Part shown: in pieces, positions 39,752 through 48,136 of the stretch
How positions within the stretch are numbered: position 1 is the stretch's first letter
Layout: every line of letters begins with the position of its first letter
Program-made: the position numbers and the translations under genes
Notes under the pieces: model-generated
What the model was told of the DNA's origin: nothing
The model's database searches: none
The model's input: the letters and a program-made list of their open reading frames with translations, nothing else
DNA from: Cytophagales bacterium
GTDB taxonomy: Bacteria > Bacteroidota > Bacteroidia > Cytophagales > Spirosomataceae
Length of the DNA: 64,000 nt
Direction of reading: 5' to 3'
Assembly: GCA_004292855.1 (NCBI GenBank)
Contig: RDXN01000046.1
Coordinates: 1 to 64,000 of the forward strand

Positions 39752-40453
39752 CTAGAACTTGATGGCAATAATCGACGCGGCAAACGCGCCGAAGGTGGTG
39801 TAAGCAGCCGCCCGGTGGTACTTTTTCAACCGCAGATAATCGTCGAGATTGCGTTGTTCGCCAATTTGATGCGACAAAACGTTAGTGGCAATCATACCGG
39901 CGATGTGCAACACAGCTAAGTACTTATGAATTTTAATGGAGCTTAGTCCCCGTCGTTCATCTACGGCTTTAGGCGGGGCCGTCAGCGAAAGCAGAGCCGT
40001 GGTAGTATAAGCAATGTTGATGCCCGTTGCTAGGTTTTCATGAGTGTTTTTGATGCGCGCGTAGTCGTTCCCCTCGGCTTTGTAGAGCCGTGAACCAACA
40101 ACCCCCTGCGCAACAAAACCAGCCAATGTCACAAAGCCTGCCACCTGATGCATCCGCAACATGGTACGCCGAACTTTTAGCTCTTTCGTACGGGCTTCGG
40201 GGGTTAGCGGGGCCACGTTCATCACCCGAAGCAGCCCCTTGGGACCCCAAAATGCCCGTTGCGTAAAAATCATGTGTCGGGGCAACAGGGGTTCGGCCTG
40301 CGTTGAGTCGGTCAGGCCCGCCAGCAGATCATCGGCAGTTGATGTTGTGCTGGGGGTGGCGGGTGTTGAATCGGGCCGGGTAGCGGCTGGGTTCTGTGCG
40401 TAGGTGGCAGCACCCAACAAAAGGCTAACAAGCAGACAAGTAAGTGCTTTCAT
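39752..40453 (-). CDS. Exported four-helix membrane protein with conserved-type histidines, 233 aa
   Basis: Signal peptide followed by a Ser/Thr/Pro-rich stretch, then four hydrophobic helices from about residue 98. Histidines sit at the helix positions expected for heme ligands (RMHQVAGF, NTHENLATG, KIHKYLAVLHIAGM, KYHRAAAY). The pattern resembles cytochrome b561-like proteins, but I do not recognise the family. Between yceI (23 bp) and the Rieske gene (84 bp) on the same strand, a redox role is a reasonable inference. Confidence 0.6.
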   Translation of the reverse strand: MKALTCLLVSLLLGAATYAQNPAATRPDSTPATPSTTSTADDLLAGLTDSTQAEPLLPRHMIFTQRAFWGPKGLLRVMNVAPLTPEARTKELKVRRTMLRMHQVAGFVTLAGFVAQGVVGSRLYKAEGNDYARIKNTHENLATGINIAYTTTALLSLTAPPKAVDERRGLSSIKIHKYLAVLHIAGMIATNVLSHQIGEQRNLDDYLRLKKYHRAAAYTTFGAFAASIIAIKF

Positions 40454-40537
40454 CAGAAATCGAAAAAGGGAGTATTGGGGGCGAGTAGCTCGAACGAGGT
40501 CGTTACGTCCGGGCTACTCGTCCCAAACATAGCGAAA

Positions 40538-41050
40538 TTAGGCCGTAACTTTCAGGCTGTTGCCGCTCAAACTTGTCTTGTACGCTTTTACAGCCGTTGT
40601 GGGCGGGGCCGCCACTACGGTGCCTGTTGTGCTGAACAAGCCTCCGTGTATGTTACACCGGAAGTCATTCGTGCCAGCGCGGTACTGAAGTTGCCCACCC
40701 TGATGCGTACAGACATTACTCAGGGCCACCATAGTTCCTTTGGCATTAGCCACCACTAGTTCGCCAATCTGCACAAAACCACCCTCGGTTTTCAGTCCTG
40801 TGAAGGTTGTATTATTAAGATCAATCGTAAAATCGACCACCCCACCTGCGGGGCTTGAGTTACCCGTTATACCCGACGTACCACCTGTTGTTGGGGGCGT
40901 TACGGGGGCGGGGTCGTCGGCTTTTGAGCAGGATGTGAGCGTCCCCATGCAGTAGAGGGCCATAAGTGCGCCACTGCTTAGGCCGAGGCTGCGCAAAAAT
41001 TCACCGCGACTCAGTTGTTCGGGTTGGGCTGGGGTTGTTTCAGGTTGCAT
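40538..41050 (-). CDS. Rieske [2Fe-2S] protein, 170 aa
   Basis: An N-terminal twin-stretch (SRGEFLRSLGLSSGALMALYCMGTLTSC) gives a membrane anchor or lipoprotein-type signal. A Gly/Thr/Pro-rich linker follows, then the Rieske fold with both cluster motifs CTHQGG and CNIHGG (two Cys, two His). It is smaller than bc1-type Rieske subunits and lacks their CTHLGC-type disulfide Cys, so it resembles the arsenite-oxidase or soluble ferredoxin class. It probably passes electrons in the periplasm to or from the neighbouring His-rich membrane protein. Confidence 0.88.
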   Translation of the reverse strand: MQPETTPAQPEQLSRGEFLRSLGLSSGALMALYCMGTLTSCSKADDPAPVTPPTTGGTSGITGNSSPAGGVVDFTIDLNNTTFTGLKTEGGFVQIGELVVANAKGTMVALSNVCTHQGGQLQYRAGTNDFRCNIHGGLFSTTGTVVAAPPTTAVKAYKTSLSGNSLKVTA

Positions 41051-41117
41051 AGTTTGACAGGTTTAACAATACGTACTCTAGTAAAAACGCTTAATGGAAA
41101 ATCTTGTTTCGCCGTTG

Positions 41118-42800
41118 CTATAATTTGTAACGCATCGAGAACAAAGCCCCTGTGCTGAACAAATTGACTTTAAATTGCCCAACGCCCCGCAACGGCACTT
41201 TGGCAAACGGCTCTACCTGCACGGCCAACCGTCGGCCCAACGAACGTTCGTAGCCTACAGAAAGGTTTAAATGGCTCAGGTTGTACCGCCCTGTATTGCC
41301 TTGCCAGAACCGATACCGAATGAGCGGGTTGTTCGGATCGGCAAATTGGTAATCGTACCGCTCGTTTTTCATGATGTACGTTGTTACACCACTACCCACA
41401 AACAAACGGGTTTGATTTTTACCAGTGCGCAAAAACGCATCGTAACGAATATTGATCGGAATATCGAGCATTTTGCACTGCCCGTCGATACTCGTTGGCA
41501 TGACGGCCCAACGCCAGTTTGCGGGCATGGTGTATTGTTCGGGCAACGCTTTGTACAGTTTACGGCTTTGCATGACCCCCGCCTGCACCACCCACCGGCT
41601 GGCAATCCGATACTCGGCCAATAGTCCGAAGTTAGTACCGGGGCGGGTGAAGTTTCGTAAGCCTACGGAGCTGATGTCGGGCGCGGCTATGAACCGAATG
41701 CTCAACCCGCGCTCAGGCTTTGGTCGCGGAGGATCGCCCCCTGCTGAACCTTTAGACGTGGGCTGCGAGAGGAGCGGAGCCTCCAGTGCGGCCCAAAATG
41801 GCCACTGTAGAGTACCCCGACCCATCATCGCATCTACCGGCCCAATCCGGTATTCTTCCAAACTGCCCGCGAGGGCAGCACTTCCTGACTGAATCTTGCT
41901 TGACTGGCTCTCAACCGCCCTCGTATTCGAGGAATTACCGTCGGCCAAAGGCGGTTCGGCGTCAGGATTCAAATGTGTCTGATGCCGCTCATCTTTGCTC
42001 AGATCAACTTTGCGCGGACGGACAATTGACGTGGCGGGCCCAGTAGTTGAAACGTGGGTTATCGCAGACCGTTGGGGCATTGTTCTGCCGGCTCCGTTTC
42101 TGGTAACTGGCTCCGTTGAAGCGACCAAAAAAGGTTGCCGGGCGACGGGTGAGCGCAACCGCCGACGTTGGCCCACCCCGGTCTGCATAGGTTGGTCCAT
42201 TGTGTGTCGCCCGGCAATGTCGGTTGGCAGCCGTCGGCCCGTTGCCGACGGCTCCACATTTTTTGGGTTAGGGTAGTTCAATTCAGCACTGTTGGTTGGG
42301 GAAGGTTGCCCGAATTCGGGCTGTTGTGTGGCAACCGCTTGCGTCGGTTGATCGTGGCGTACAAATTGAGATGTTGCTGCTTTAGGTTCAGTCGGTGTTT
42401 GTCGTTTTACCGACGATTCTGATTGGGCCGATGGCGCCGAATTTACTGTCGTCGCGGTTGCCAACGACTTCGACTTCGTAGGGATTTGCTGCGTGTTGGT
42501 TACCAACCGTTCGGGGCTACCCGACGGACCAACCATACCGGTCATGGCAACTGCCTGAGCACGACTTTGTTTGAATCGATACCACCCTCCGCTGAACAGC
42601 ACCAGGCCAACCAGCAGAGCCAATCCCCAGCGCAGAAAACGGCCCCAGGCAACTACTCGGTCGCGTTCATCGAGCTTGGCACGCATGTATTGCCAGGCTA
42701 CGGGGTCGTAGGGGGCTTCGAACTCTTCAGCCGAATTTCTGAAGAGCCGGTCGAGGCCGTCGAAAGCCGCGTCGTTATCGGGTTGCTCTTGCATACTCAT
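41118..42800 (-). CDS. Predicted anti-sigma factor fused to an outer-membrane beta-barrel, 560 aa
   Basis: The first 50 residues are soluble and contain LFRNSAEEFEAPYDPVAWQYMRAKLDE, a motif common before membrane anchors in Bacteroidetes sigma-linked proteins. One membrane helix lies at about 58-76 (LRWGLALLVGLVLFSGGWY). Then come about 260 residues rich in Ser, Thr, Pro and Gln, and from about 360 a small outer-membrane beta-barrel (ISVGLRNF-like to FSMRYKL). The coding region overlaps the sigma gene by 26 bp. The simplest reading is one protein spanning inner membrane, periplasm and outer membrane. Confidence 0.65.
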   Translation of the reverse strand: MSMQEQPDNDAAFDGLDRLFRNSAEEFEAPYDPVAWQYMRAKLDERDRVVAWGRFLRWGLALLVGLVLFSGGWYRFKQSRAQAVAMTGMVGPSGSPERLVTNTQQIPTKSKSLATATTVNSAPSAQSESSVKRQTPTEPKAATSQFVRHDQPTQAVATQQPEFGQPSPTNSAELNYPNPKNVEPSATGRRLPTDIAGRHTMDQPMQTGVGQRRRLRSPVARQPFLVASTEPVTRNGAGRTMPQRSAITHVSTTGPATSIVRPRKVDLSKDERHQTHLNPDAEPPLADGNSSNTRAVESQSSKIQSGSAALAGSLEEYRIGPVDAMMGRGTLQWPFWAALEAPLLSQPTSKGSAGGDPPRPKPERGLSIRFIAAPDISSVGLRNFTRPGTNFGLLAEYRIASRWVVQAGVMQSRKLYKALPEQYTMPANWRWAVMPTSIDGQCKMLDIPINIRYDAFLRTGKNQTRLFVGSGVTTYIMKNERYDYQFADPNNPLIRYRFWQGNTGRYNLSHLNLSVGYERSLGRRLAVQVEPFAKVPLRGVGQFKVNLFSTGALFSMRYKL

Positions 42801-43347
42801 CGCTGTTTTTTTTTAAGATCATGGTGCGCAGGTTTTCCCGTGCCCGTGCCAGGTTCGATTTCGATGATCCCACCGAAATCGAAAGTCGTGCCGCTATTTC
42901 GTCGTGACTGTATCCGTCGATCACGTACAGGTTAAACACCAGCCGATACGCTGGGGAGAGGTGTTGAATGAGTTCAATCAATTCTTCATGAGCCAATTGA
43001 CTATAGGCATCGGCCACATCGGTGGAAGCCGCTTGGGCCTCGTTGATGTCTTCGTGTTGATGCCGCACCGATGCCCGGTATAAATCGAGCGCGGTGTTGA
43101 TCATGATCCGGCGCAACCAGCCCTTGAATGGCTGTGTCGAATCGTACTGATCGAGTCGGGTAAAAACCTTTAAGAAACCATCGTTGACCACGTCCAGGGC
43201 CTCATCGCGAGAACGAGTGTAGCGCATACAGACGCTCATGGCATACCCATAGAACTGCCGGTAGAGCAGTTCCTGCCCTCGCCGGTCGTTGCGCAGGCAA
43301 CGGGCGAGCAGGTCGGGTAGGGCCGGTGATGAGGGGGTTAGAGCCAT
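42775..43347 (-). CDS. ECF sigma factor, 190 aa
   Basis: Region 2 is GQELLYRQFYGYAMSVCMRYTRSRDEALDVVNDGFLKVFTRLDQYD (about residues 24-69). Region 4 is LSPAYRLVFNLYVIDGYSHDEIAARLSISVGSSKSNLARARENLR (about 129-173). The downstream overlapping gene encodes its likely membrane anti-sigma partner. It starts 53 bp after the GH140-like gene and is on the same strand, so it might be co-transcribed with it. Confidence 0.92.
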   Translation of the reverse strand: MALTPSSPALPDLLARCLRNDRRGQELLYRQFYGYAMSVCMRYTRSRDEALDVVNDGFLKVFTRLDQYDSTQPFKGWLRRIMINTALDLYRASVRHQHEDINEAQAASTDVADAYSQLAHEELIELIQHLSPAYRLVFNLYVIDGYSHDEIAARLSISVGSSKSNLARARENLRTMILKKNSDEYARATR

Positions 43348-43400
43348 CTATTCCGCTATACGACCCTTGTGGCCATTCGGTTGCGTTGGGATCGAAAAAT

Positions 43401-44879
43401 TTAGGGTCGCTTCCCCGGCACGCCGAACCCCCGGCTCGTATCGTCGAGCACCAGCACCCAGTCGGCACCCGTGGTTGGGGGCACAAATTCGCGCATCGGC
43501 TCGCGGGTAAACGTGCCAATCGAGGTGGCTGCACTCGTGCGGGGGTCATACCAGTAGGCCGTGACTTGTTTTCCCGACATCTTTTCCAGATTGATCGTTA
43601 CAGGTTTATTTTGAGGCAGATACACAAACGCATAGCTACCGTCGCTCCCCCGGCAAGCCCGAATGTGTTCGCCCCCGCGCCCGTTTGGCGACGCCAGCAA
43701 GGATTGATCGGGTATCCGGTTGAACTGCGGGCGCGACTCGATCAGGTTGCGCAGGTGTTGCATTTGCCCTGCCGCTTCGGCGCGGGCCGCCTGTCGCCAC
43801 ACGATCAACGTGTCGCCGTTGTTGACGGGCGGGCGTTTGGGGTCGAAAAACTGCCAGATAAAATGGTGTCCGTAGGTAACACCCGCCCCCCCGGCCAGCA
43901 CCGACCGCCAGGTTTGTTTACGCACGTCGTAGGCATTGAAATAGCCATTGGCTCGTTCCCATTTGGGCCACGGATTTACGGGGTGGTCGTCGTAGTTGGG
44001 TTCGGCGTCGAGGGTGGGTTTGGTGGGCATCTTGTTCCAGTCTTCCTCGACCCACTCCCACACGGGCCGGTCGTGCCCGCCCCCGTGCCCCGACTGCATG
44101 GTGTTCATAGCCAACCAGTTTTCGGTGCCCATCTCCTGCGAAGTTCGATAGCCGCCCCCCCAGGTATGGTACGTAATGAGCATGGGCACGTTTGGCCCCA
44201 GGCTCGCCCGGATGCCCTCGGCCATAGCCCGCCAGAGGGGTCGATGGTCGTAGGGTTCGCGTTTGCGCCGGGCGGCTTCGGCCTCGGTGAGGGTGGCCGG
44301 ACGGTCGCCCCCCAGCATCCAGATCACGTTGGAAAACCGGGCGTAGCGTCGGCCAATCCACTCGCCGTAGGTGCGGGCATTTTGTTCGGTAAACACAACC
44401 GGCCCTGCGCCCCAGTCTTTCGTGACTTTATCGCCCCAGGTTGGCAGCAGGGCCACGTACATACCCTTGTCGGCAGCACGTTGAACAATAAAGTCGACAT
44501 GGTCCCAATAGTCGTATTGGTCGGGGTTGGCCGGGTTGGTGCCGGGGGTCACGGCGGGGCGCGTGGGGTCGAGGTTCACCAGCGGCAGGTCGCCGTGGGC
44601 GTTGGGCTGGGTGAGGCCGTCGAACTCAGCCAGGGCCACGGCCTGAATTACGTTGAACCGCTGTTGCCGCCGAATCTCCAAAAACTCCTCGGCCTCCTGC
44701 CGGTTCAGGCGGTGAAATAGCTCCCAGCAGGTGTCGCCCATCCAGAAAAACGGGCGTCCCGTTTCGGTTTGGAGGTAATGGCCGTCGGGCTGCGCCATCA
44801 GGCGGGGCAGCGGGGTTCGGTTGCTCTGAGCCAGAGAGAGGTGAGTAAGGAAAATGAGAAAGAGAATAGTGGGTTTCAT
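43401..44879 (-). CDS. GH140-like glycoside hydrolase (DUF4038 type), 492 aa
   Basis: Signal peptide (PTILFLIFLTHLSLAQ). A TIM-barrel domain follows, with the DUF4038-type start GHYLQTETGRPFFWMGDTCWELFHRLNRQEAEEFLEIRRQQRFNVIQ, then DHVDFIVQRAADKGMYVALLPTWGDKV and RYARFSNVIWMLGGDRP (Asp candidate catalytic). A C-terminal beta domain of the collagen-binding-like PF12904 type (FVYLPQNKPVTINL... TAYWYDPRTSAATSIGTF) ends the protein. Members of GH140 are apiosidases acting on rhamnogalacturonan II. Its neighbour (45044-46897) looks like a D-apionate lactonase. The start at 44879 is set by the signal peptide. Confidence 0.8.
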   Translation of the reverse strand: MKPTILFLIFLTHLSLAQSNRTPLPRLMAQPDGHYLQTETGRPFFWMGDTCWELFHRLNRQEAEEFLEIRRQQRFNVIQAVALAEFDGLTQPNAHGDLPLVNLDPTRPAVTPGTNPANPDQYDYWDHVDFIVQRAADKGMYVALLPTWGDKVTKDWGAGPVVFTEQNARTYGEWIGRRYARFSNVIWMLGGDRPATLTEAEAARRKREPYDHRPLWRAMAEGIRASLGPNVPMLITYHTWGGGYRTSQEMGTENWLAMNTMQSGHGGGHDRPVWEWVEEDWNKMPTKPTLDAEPNYDDHPVNPWPKWERANGYFNAYDVRKQTWRSVLAGGAGVTYGHHFIWQFFDPKRPPVNNGDTLIVWRQAARAEAAGQMQHLRNLIESRPQFNRIPDQSLLASPNGRGGEHIRACRGSDGSYAFVYLPQNKPVTINLEKMSGKQVTAYWYDPRTSAATSIGTFTREPMREFVPPTTGADWVLVLDDTSRGFGVPGKRP

Positions 44880-44928
44880 TGGGGAGCCTTCTGTCTGAAA
44901 ATTAACTTTAAAGAACGCTGCCTTTACC

Positions 44929-44998
44929 CCCAACCCCCTAAAGGGGGCTTATTTCCACGTCGGACAAAGCCCCCTTTAGGGGGTTGGGGGTAAAGGCA
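44929..44998. terminator. Large palindrome between two minus-strand genes
   Basis: TGCCTTTACCCCCAACCCCC... is matched by ...GGGGGTTGGGGGTAAAGGCA, about 31 bp per arm with TAAAGGGGGCT inside, and an 18-nt loop. It separates the lactonase-like gene from the GH140-like gene. It can terminate or attenuate transcription and has the look of a dispersed CCCCCTAAAGGGGG repeat. Confidence 0.65.
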
Positions 44999-45043
44999 AA
45001 TGGCTAAATCAATTAGAGGGCTGGAGGTTTTCAGCCAGTACTA

Positions 45044-46897
45044 CTACACAACAACGCCCACAGTCGCAAATGGCTTCAACACAATCTGCCTCTCTGTGTG
45101 CAAAGCAGCTTCCGGCAGGCTTCCCGTTTCCATACACGCCTGCGCGTTGGTCTCGTCGAGCGACCAGAGCGAGGTGGGCAGGGGCCAATCGTCGGGGAGG
45201 GCAACGGTTTGTTCGTCCCAGGTGTGGTTGGCTAGCAGGAGCAACTCGCGGCCATCTTTTTGCACATGCAGAGAACTGACCGAGAGAGGGGCATCGGTTT
45301 GGGTAGACACGCACACGGCTCCCTGCCAATCGGCGAGGGCCATGAGCAGCAGACCGGTTGGGTAGACACGGCCTAGGTTGGTTTCGGGGTCGATACCCTC
45401 CATCACGCCCCGCGGGCCTTTGGTGTCGAAATACGTCACGCGGGTTGGCCCTTCCGATGCTAAAGCCGCCAAACTTCCCAACAACCACCCAGCCGCCAGC
45501 AACGACGGATGCCGGTGGTCGGCGACCGGGTCGGGCAAGGGCCGGAGCGTTACGGGGCCTAAGTGAATTGCCTTGCCCTCGGCAAAACTGCGGGCCGTCC
45601 GAACGGTGTGGGCCTGCGCGGCTATGTTTTCGATCAGGGTTTGGTTGTCGTAGGCGTGTACCTGCGGGTTCATCGGGTACACTAGGTAATCGAGCGGGGT
45701 CGGGTCGGGTCGGTTGCGGTTCAGCTCGGTAAATTGCGTGAGGGGGCCGGTGCCCAGTTGCGAACCCGCAAACACCTGCCGCAACACAGGAGCAACCTCG
45801 GCCATAAGCGCGTCGGGGGTGGATTGCTCGGCCATCAACACCTCAACATAAGCCACCACCGGATTTAGCCATTCCACGGCCATTTGCAACTGATAGAGTT
45901 CGGTTTGGTAGTTGTCGGTAAACACAATTGACAGCACCACCTCGGCCCCAATCCGTTTGGCCTCGCTCAGGCCCACCGTGAGCCACTCCGACCAGTCGGC
46001 CCGCCCAAAATCGAGCCGGATCATCAGGTGTTCCAAACCCATCTTGCGCAGGTGTGCAGCCTCGTCGGTTTTCAGTTTGGGCTGGTCGATGGCGTGAGTG
46101 AGGCCTACTTTTGGGAGAAGGGAGGAAGGGGAGGATGGAGGAAGGGAAATGAGTTGGATAGGGGTTTCGGAATCGGTCGGTTGCGTGGGGGCTTCGCCCA
46201 AAACAGTGAGCGTGGCGGTGTGTTGAATGCGGTTGCCGGGTTGGAGCAAAACGGGCTTGGGTTGGTCTTGCGGAGTGCAATAGGTCTTAAAGGAGGTGTC
46301 GGACCAGTTGCGTTGGTCTTCCGTCTCGAACACCTCGCCCACAAATGTCAGGGTGGCCTCTCCCCCATCGGCATGGCTCCATTGCATCGATGCAACCTGA
46401 AAAAACGGCTGGTGCGGGCTGATTAATTTCGGAAAATGGCTGTCGGTATGGCTCCCGTCGGGGTGACCAATGCGTACCGATTGCCCGATGGTTCCATCAA
46501 TAGGATGCAACACACAAAGCCCCGCCCGGTTACGCTGAAACGCTTGCAACACCGTACCGTCGATGCTAAACCGAATTTCGCCCGATTCACTGCCGGTCAG
46601 TTCACAGTTCCAGCGGATAATCTGGGCTTCCTCTCGTGCATGCGTACACACAAACGACACCCGAAACGACCCCTCCCCCGCATCGATCTGTTCGTCGGTG
46701 ATGTGGGCGGGAATCGTAGCCCAGTTTTCGTCGCGAAGGGCGAAGTAGATGTTTCGGAGAATCTCGCGGTTGCCTAGTCGGATAGATCGGAGGAGGCCGT
46801 TTTGATAGGTTACGGTTAAGTTGCCTGCCCGTAGCGTGTGTTCAACAGGGCGGGGGTCGGGGTTGCCGTGGTATAGAATCGGGGTCATATCCGGCAA
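45044..46897 (-). CDS. D-apionate lactonase-like protein, 617 aa
   Basis: No signal peptide. The N-terminal domain (LRAGNLTVTYQNGLLRSIRLGNREILRNIYFALRDENWATIPAHI, about residues 20-67) is what I recall from the N-terminal domain of D-apionate lactonases. A central TIM-barrel-like part follows (HLRKMGLEHLMIRLDFGRADW... EVVLSIVFTDN... LDYLVYPMNPQVHAYDNQTLIEN), then a C-terminal beta domain (VSSLHVQKDGRELLLLANHTWDEQTVALPD). Recognition is from memory, so treat it as probable only. It would open D-apionolactone to D-apionate in the cytoplasm. It stands 111 bp upstream of the GH140-like gene's end-to-start gap on the same strand. Confidence 0.6.
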   Translation of the reverse strand: MPDMTPILYHGNPDPRPVEHTLRAGNLTVTYQNGLLRSIRLGNREILRNIYFALRDENWATIPAHITDEQIDAGEGSFRVSFVCTHAREEAQIIRWNCELTGSESGEIRFSIDGTVLQAFQRNRAGLCVLHPIDGTIGQSVRIGHPDGSHTDSHFPKLISPHQPFFQVASMQWSHADGGEATLTFVGEVFETEDQRNWSDTSFKTYCTPQDQPKPVLLQPGNRIQHTATLTVLGEAPTQPTDSETPIQLISLPPSSPSSLLPKVGLTHAIDQPKLKTDEAAHLRKMGLEHLMIRLDFGRADWSEWLTVGLSEAKRIGAEVVLSIVFTDNYQTELYQLQMAVEWLNPVVAYVEVLMAEQSTPDALMAEVAPVLRQVFAGSQLGTGPLTQFTELNRNRPDPTPLDYLVYPMNPQVHAYDNQTLIENIAAQAHTVRTARSFAEGKAIHLGPVTLRPLPDPVADHRHPSLLAAGWLLGSLAALASEGPTRVTYFDTKGPRGVMEGIDPETNLGRVYPTGLLLMALADWQGAVCVSTQTDAPLSVSSLHVQKDGRELLLLANHTWDEQTVALPDDWPLPTSLWSLDETNAQACMETGSLPEAALHTERQIVLKPFATVGVVV

Positions 46898-46927
46898 GAT
46901 AAGCGATTCTGCAATTGCTTGGCACTA

Positions 46928-46987
46928 ACACGCCAAAACTCGCCCCTACGTTCTGAAATCGAACATCTGAAGCGAGTTTTGGCGTGT
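46928..46987. terminator. Inverted repeat ACACGCCAAAACTCGC
   Basis: ACACGCCAAAACTCGC and GCGAGTTTTGGCGTGT are perfect 16-bp arms around a 28-nt loop. It lies between the membrane-protein gene (46998-47420) and the lactonase-like gene (start 46897), both on the minus strand. It could be a terminator or a dispersed palindrome. Confidence 0.6.
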
Positions 46988-46997
46988 CGGCAAGCCC

Positions 46998-47420
46998 CTA
47001 ATTCACATACTTACTCCGTACCTGAAACAGGATGAACAAGCCAACCAGAAATGAGATCAAAATACCAATCAGGTCGAAACTTACGATGGCCGACAGAATG
47101 TAAAGTAGTTCGGCGATGTAGAGTTTTGTCCAGCTATCGCGTGTACGTTTGAACAAACCTGAGATTGCCAACGCTCCCACAATAAGCGAAGCCACAATGA
47201 TCAACATGGACAGGCTAGCCCGGATATTGAGTGTAAATGCGCTCAACAGGGCCGCTCCTCCACCCATCAGAATAGCCAGTAACGACAATGGCAATAAGAT
47301 AAGGGCCACATAAGGAACATACTTTGCGAAGCCCTCTTTGAACTCCTCCGGTAACTGAAACGGGGCTTTATCGGTAAAAAGAGGGGCCAACTCAGGCTCC
47401 AAAACGGCTTGCTGTGCCAT
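46998..47420 (-). CDS. Hypothetical membrane protein, 140 aa
   Basis: From MAQQAVLEPELAPLF (47420), a soluble N-terminal 35 residues is followed by about four membrane helices: YVALILLPLSLLAILMGGGA, SLSMLIIVASLIVGALAISG, YIAELLYILSAIVSF and LIGILISFLVGLFILF. No family recognised. An upstream extension of the frame was rejected since it runs toward the tmRNA terminator. Short loops suggest a small integral membrane protein, perhaps a YIP1 or DUF-like family. Confidence 0.7.
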   Translation of the reverse strand: MAQQAVLEPELAPLFTDKAPFQLPEEFKEGFAKYVPYVALILLPLSLLAILMGGGAALLSAFTLNIRASLSMLIIVASLIVGALAISGLFKRTRDSWTKLYIAELLYILSAIVSFDLIGILISFLVGLFILFQVRSKYVN

Positions 47421-47532
47421 AACGAAAATGTTTAAGGGTTTTAGAATACAAGTGGCTGTTTTCCAGCGTACTAACCTATTAAACAGTTCTCGGAAAGTCA
47501 AGTTGATTTTAGGTGGTGGCAAGTTTGTACAG

Positions 47533-47570
47533 AAAAAAAATCCCTGACAACAGACGTTATCAGGGATTTA
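47533..47570 (-). terminator. Terminator of ssrA
   Basis: On the minus strand AATCCCTGATAACG and its complement form a stem followed by TTTTTTTT (plus-strand A-run at 47533-47540). It begins six bases past the tmRNA 3' end. Confidence 0.85.
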
Positions 47571-47575
47571 CGGGG

Positions 47576-47943
47576 TGGAGACGGAGGGATTTGAACCCTC
47601 GTCCAGTCAAGGAACCCGACGGGCTTTCTACATGCTTATCCGTGATTGAATTGTCGGGCAAAAGGCTGGCTCACGTCAGGCCTACCAGTTGCCGTAGGTA
47701 CTTGGATCTCGTTGGTTTTCAATACCATTATACCAACCAGCGCTGCGGTTCGACACCTCCTGATCCAGCCAGCAGCGCATAGGCCGGGGAGATGATGGCT
47801 ATTGCTTAATCCTCCGGATTAGGCAGCCATGGCGTAGTTATATTCGCCAGTTATTGTTTTGATAGCTTGTTTGGGCGGGAAATACCATCAACTCCCGGCA
47901 TGCTTACACGCGACCTCTCAAGCTGTCAATTCCGGTCGTCCCC
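47576..47943 (-). ncRNA. ssrA: tmRNA (transfer-messenger RNA)
   Basis: Read on the minus strand it begins GGGGACGACCGGAATTGACAG and ends with a T arm (GAGGG-TTCAAAT-CCCTC) and acceptor strand CGTCTCC-A. GGGGACG pairs with CGTCTCC with one G-U. The next bases are CCC, so the 3' CCA is not fully encoded. The mRNA-like part carries the tag reading frame GGC GAA TAT AAC TAC GCC ATG GCT GCC TAA, giving the degradation tag (A)GEYNYAMAA. It rescues stalled ribosomes with SmpB. Confidence 0.95.
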
Positions 47944-48136
47944 AAATTGACACCCGGTTTGGGGTGTAGAGACATAACACTAAAACGGTCCGGCAAAGTT
48001 TCCCGAATCAGGATTTGTTTGTCGCCAGCAGGGTCTCGGCCAGTAAAGAAACCTGTGGGGTTTAAGTTGGCTCATCAGGGCTTGTTGTCTATCTTGCATG
48101 GGCGCGTCGTGTGCGGATGCACTTTCCAATTGAACG

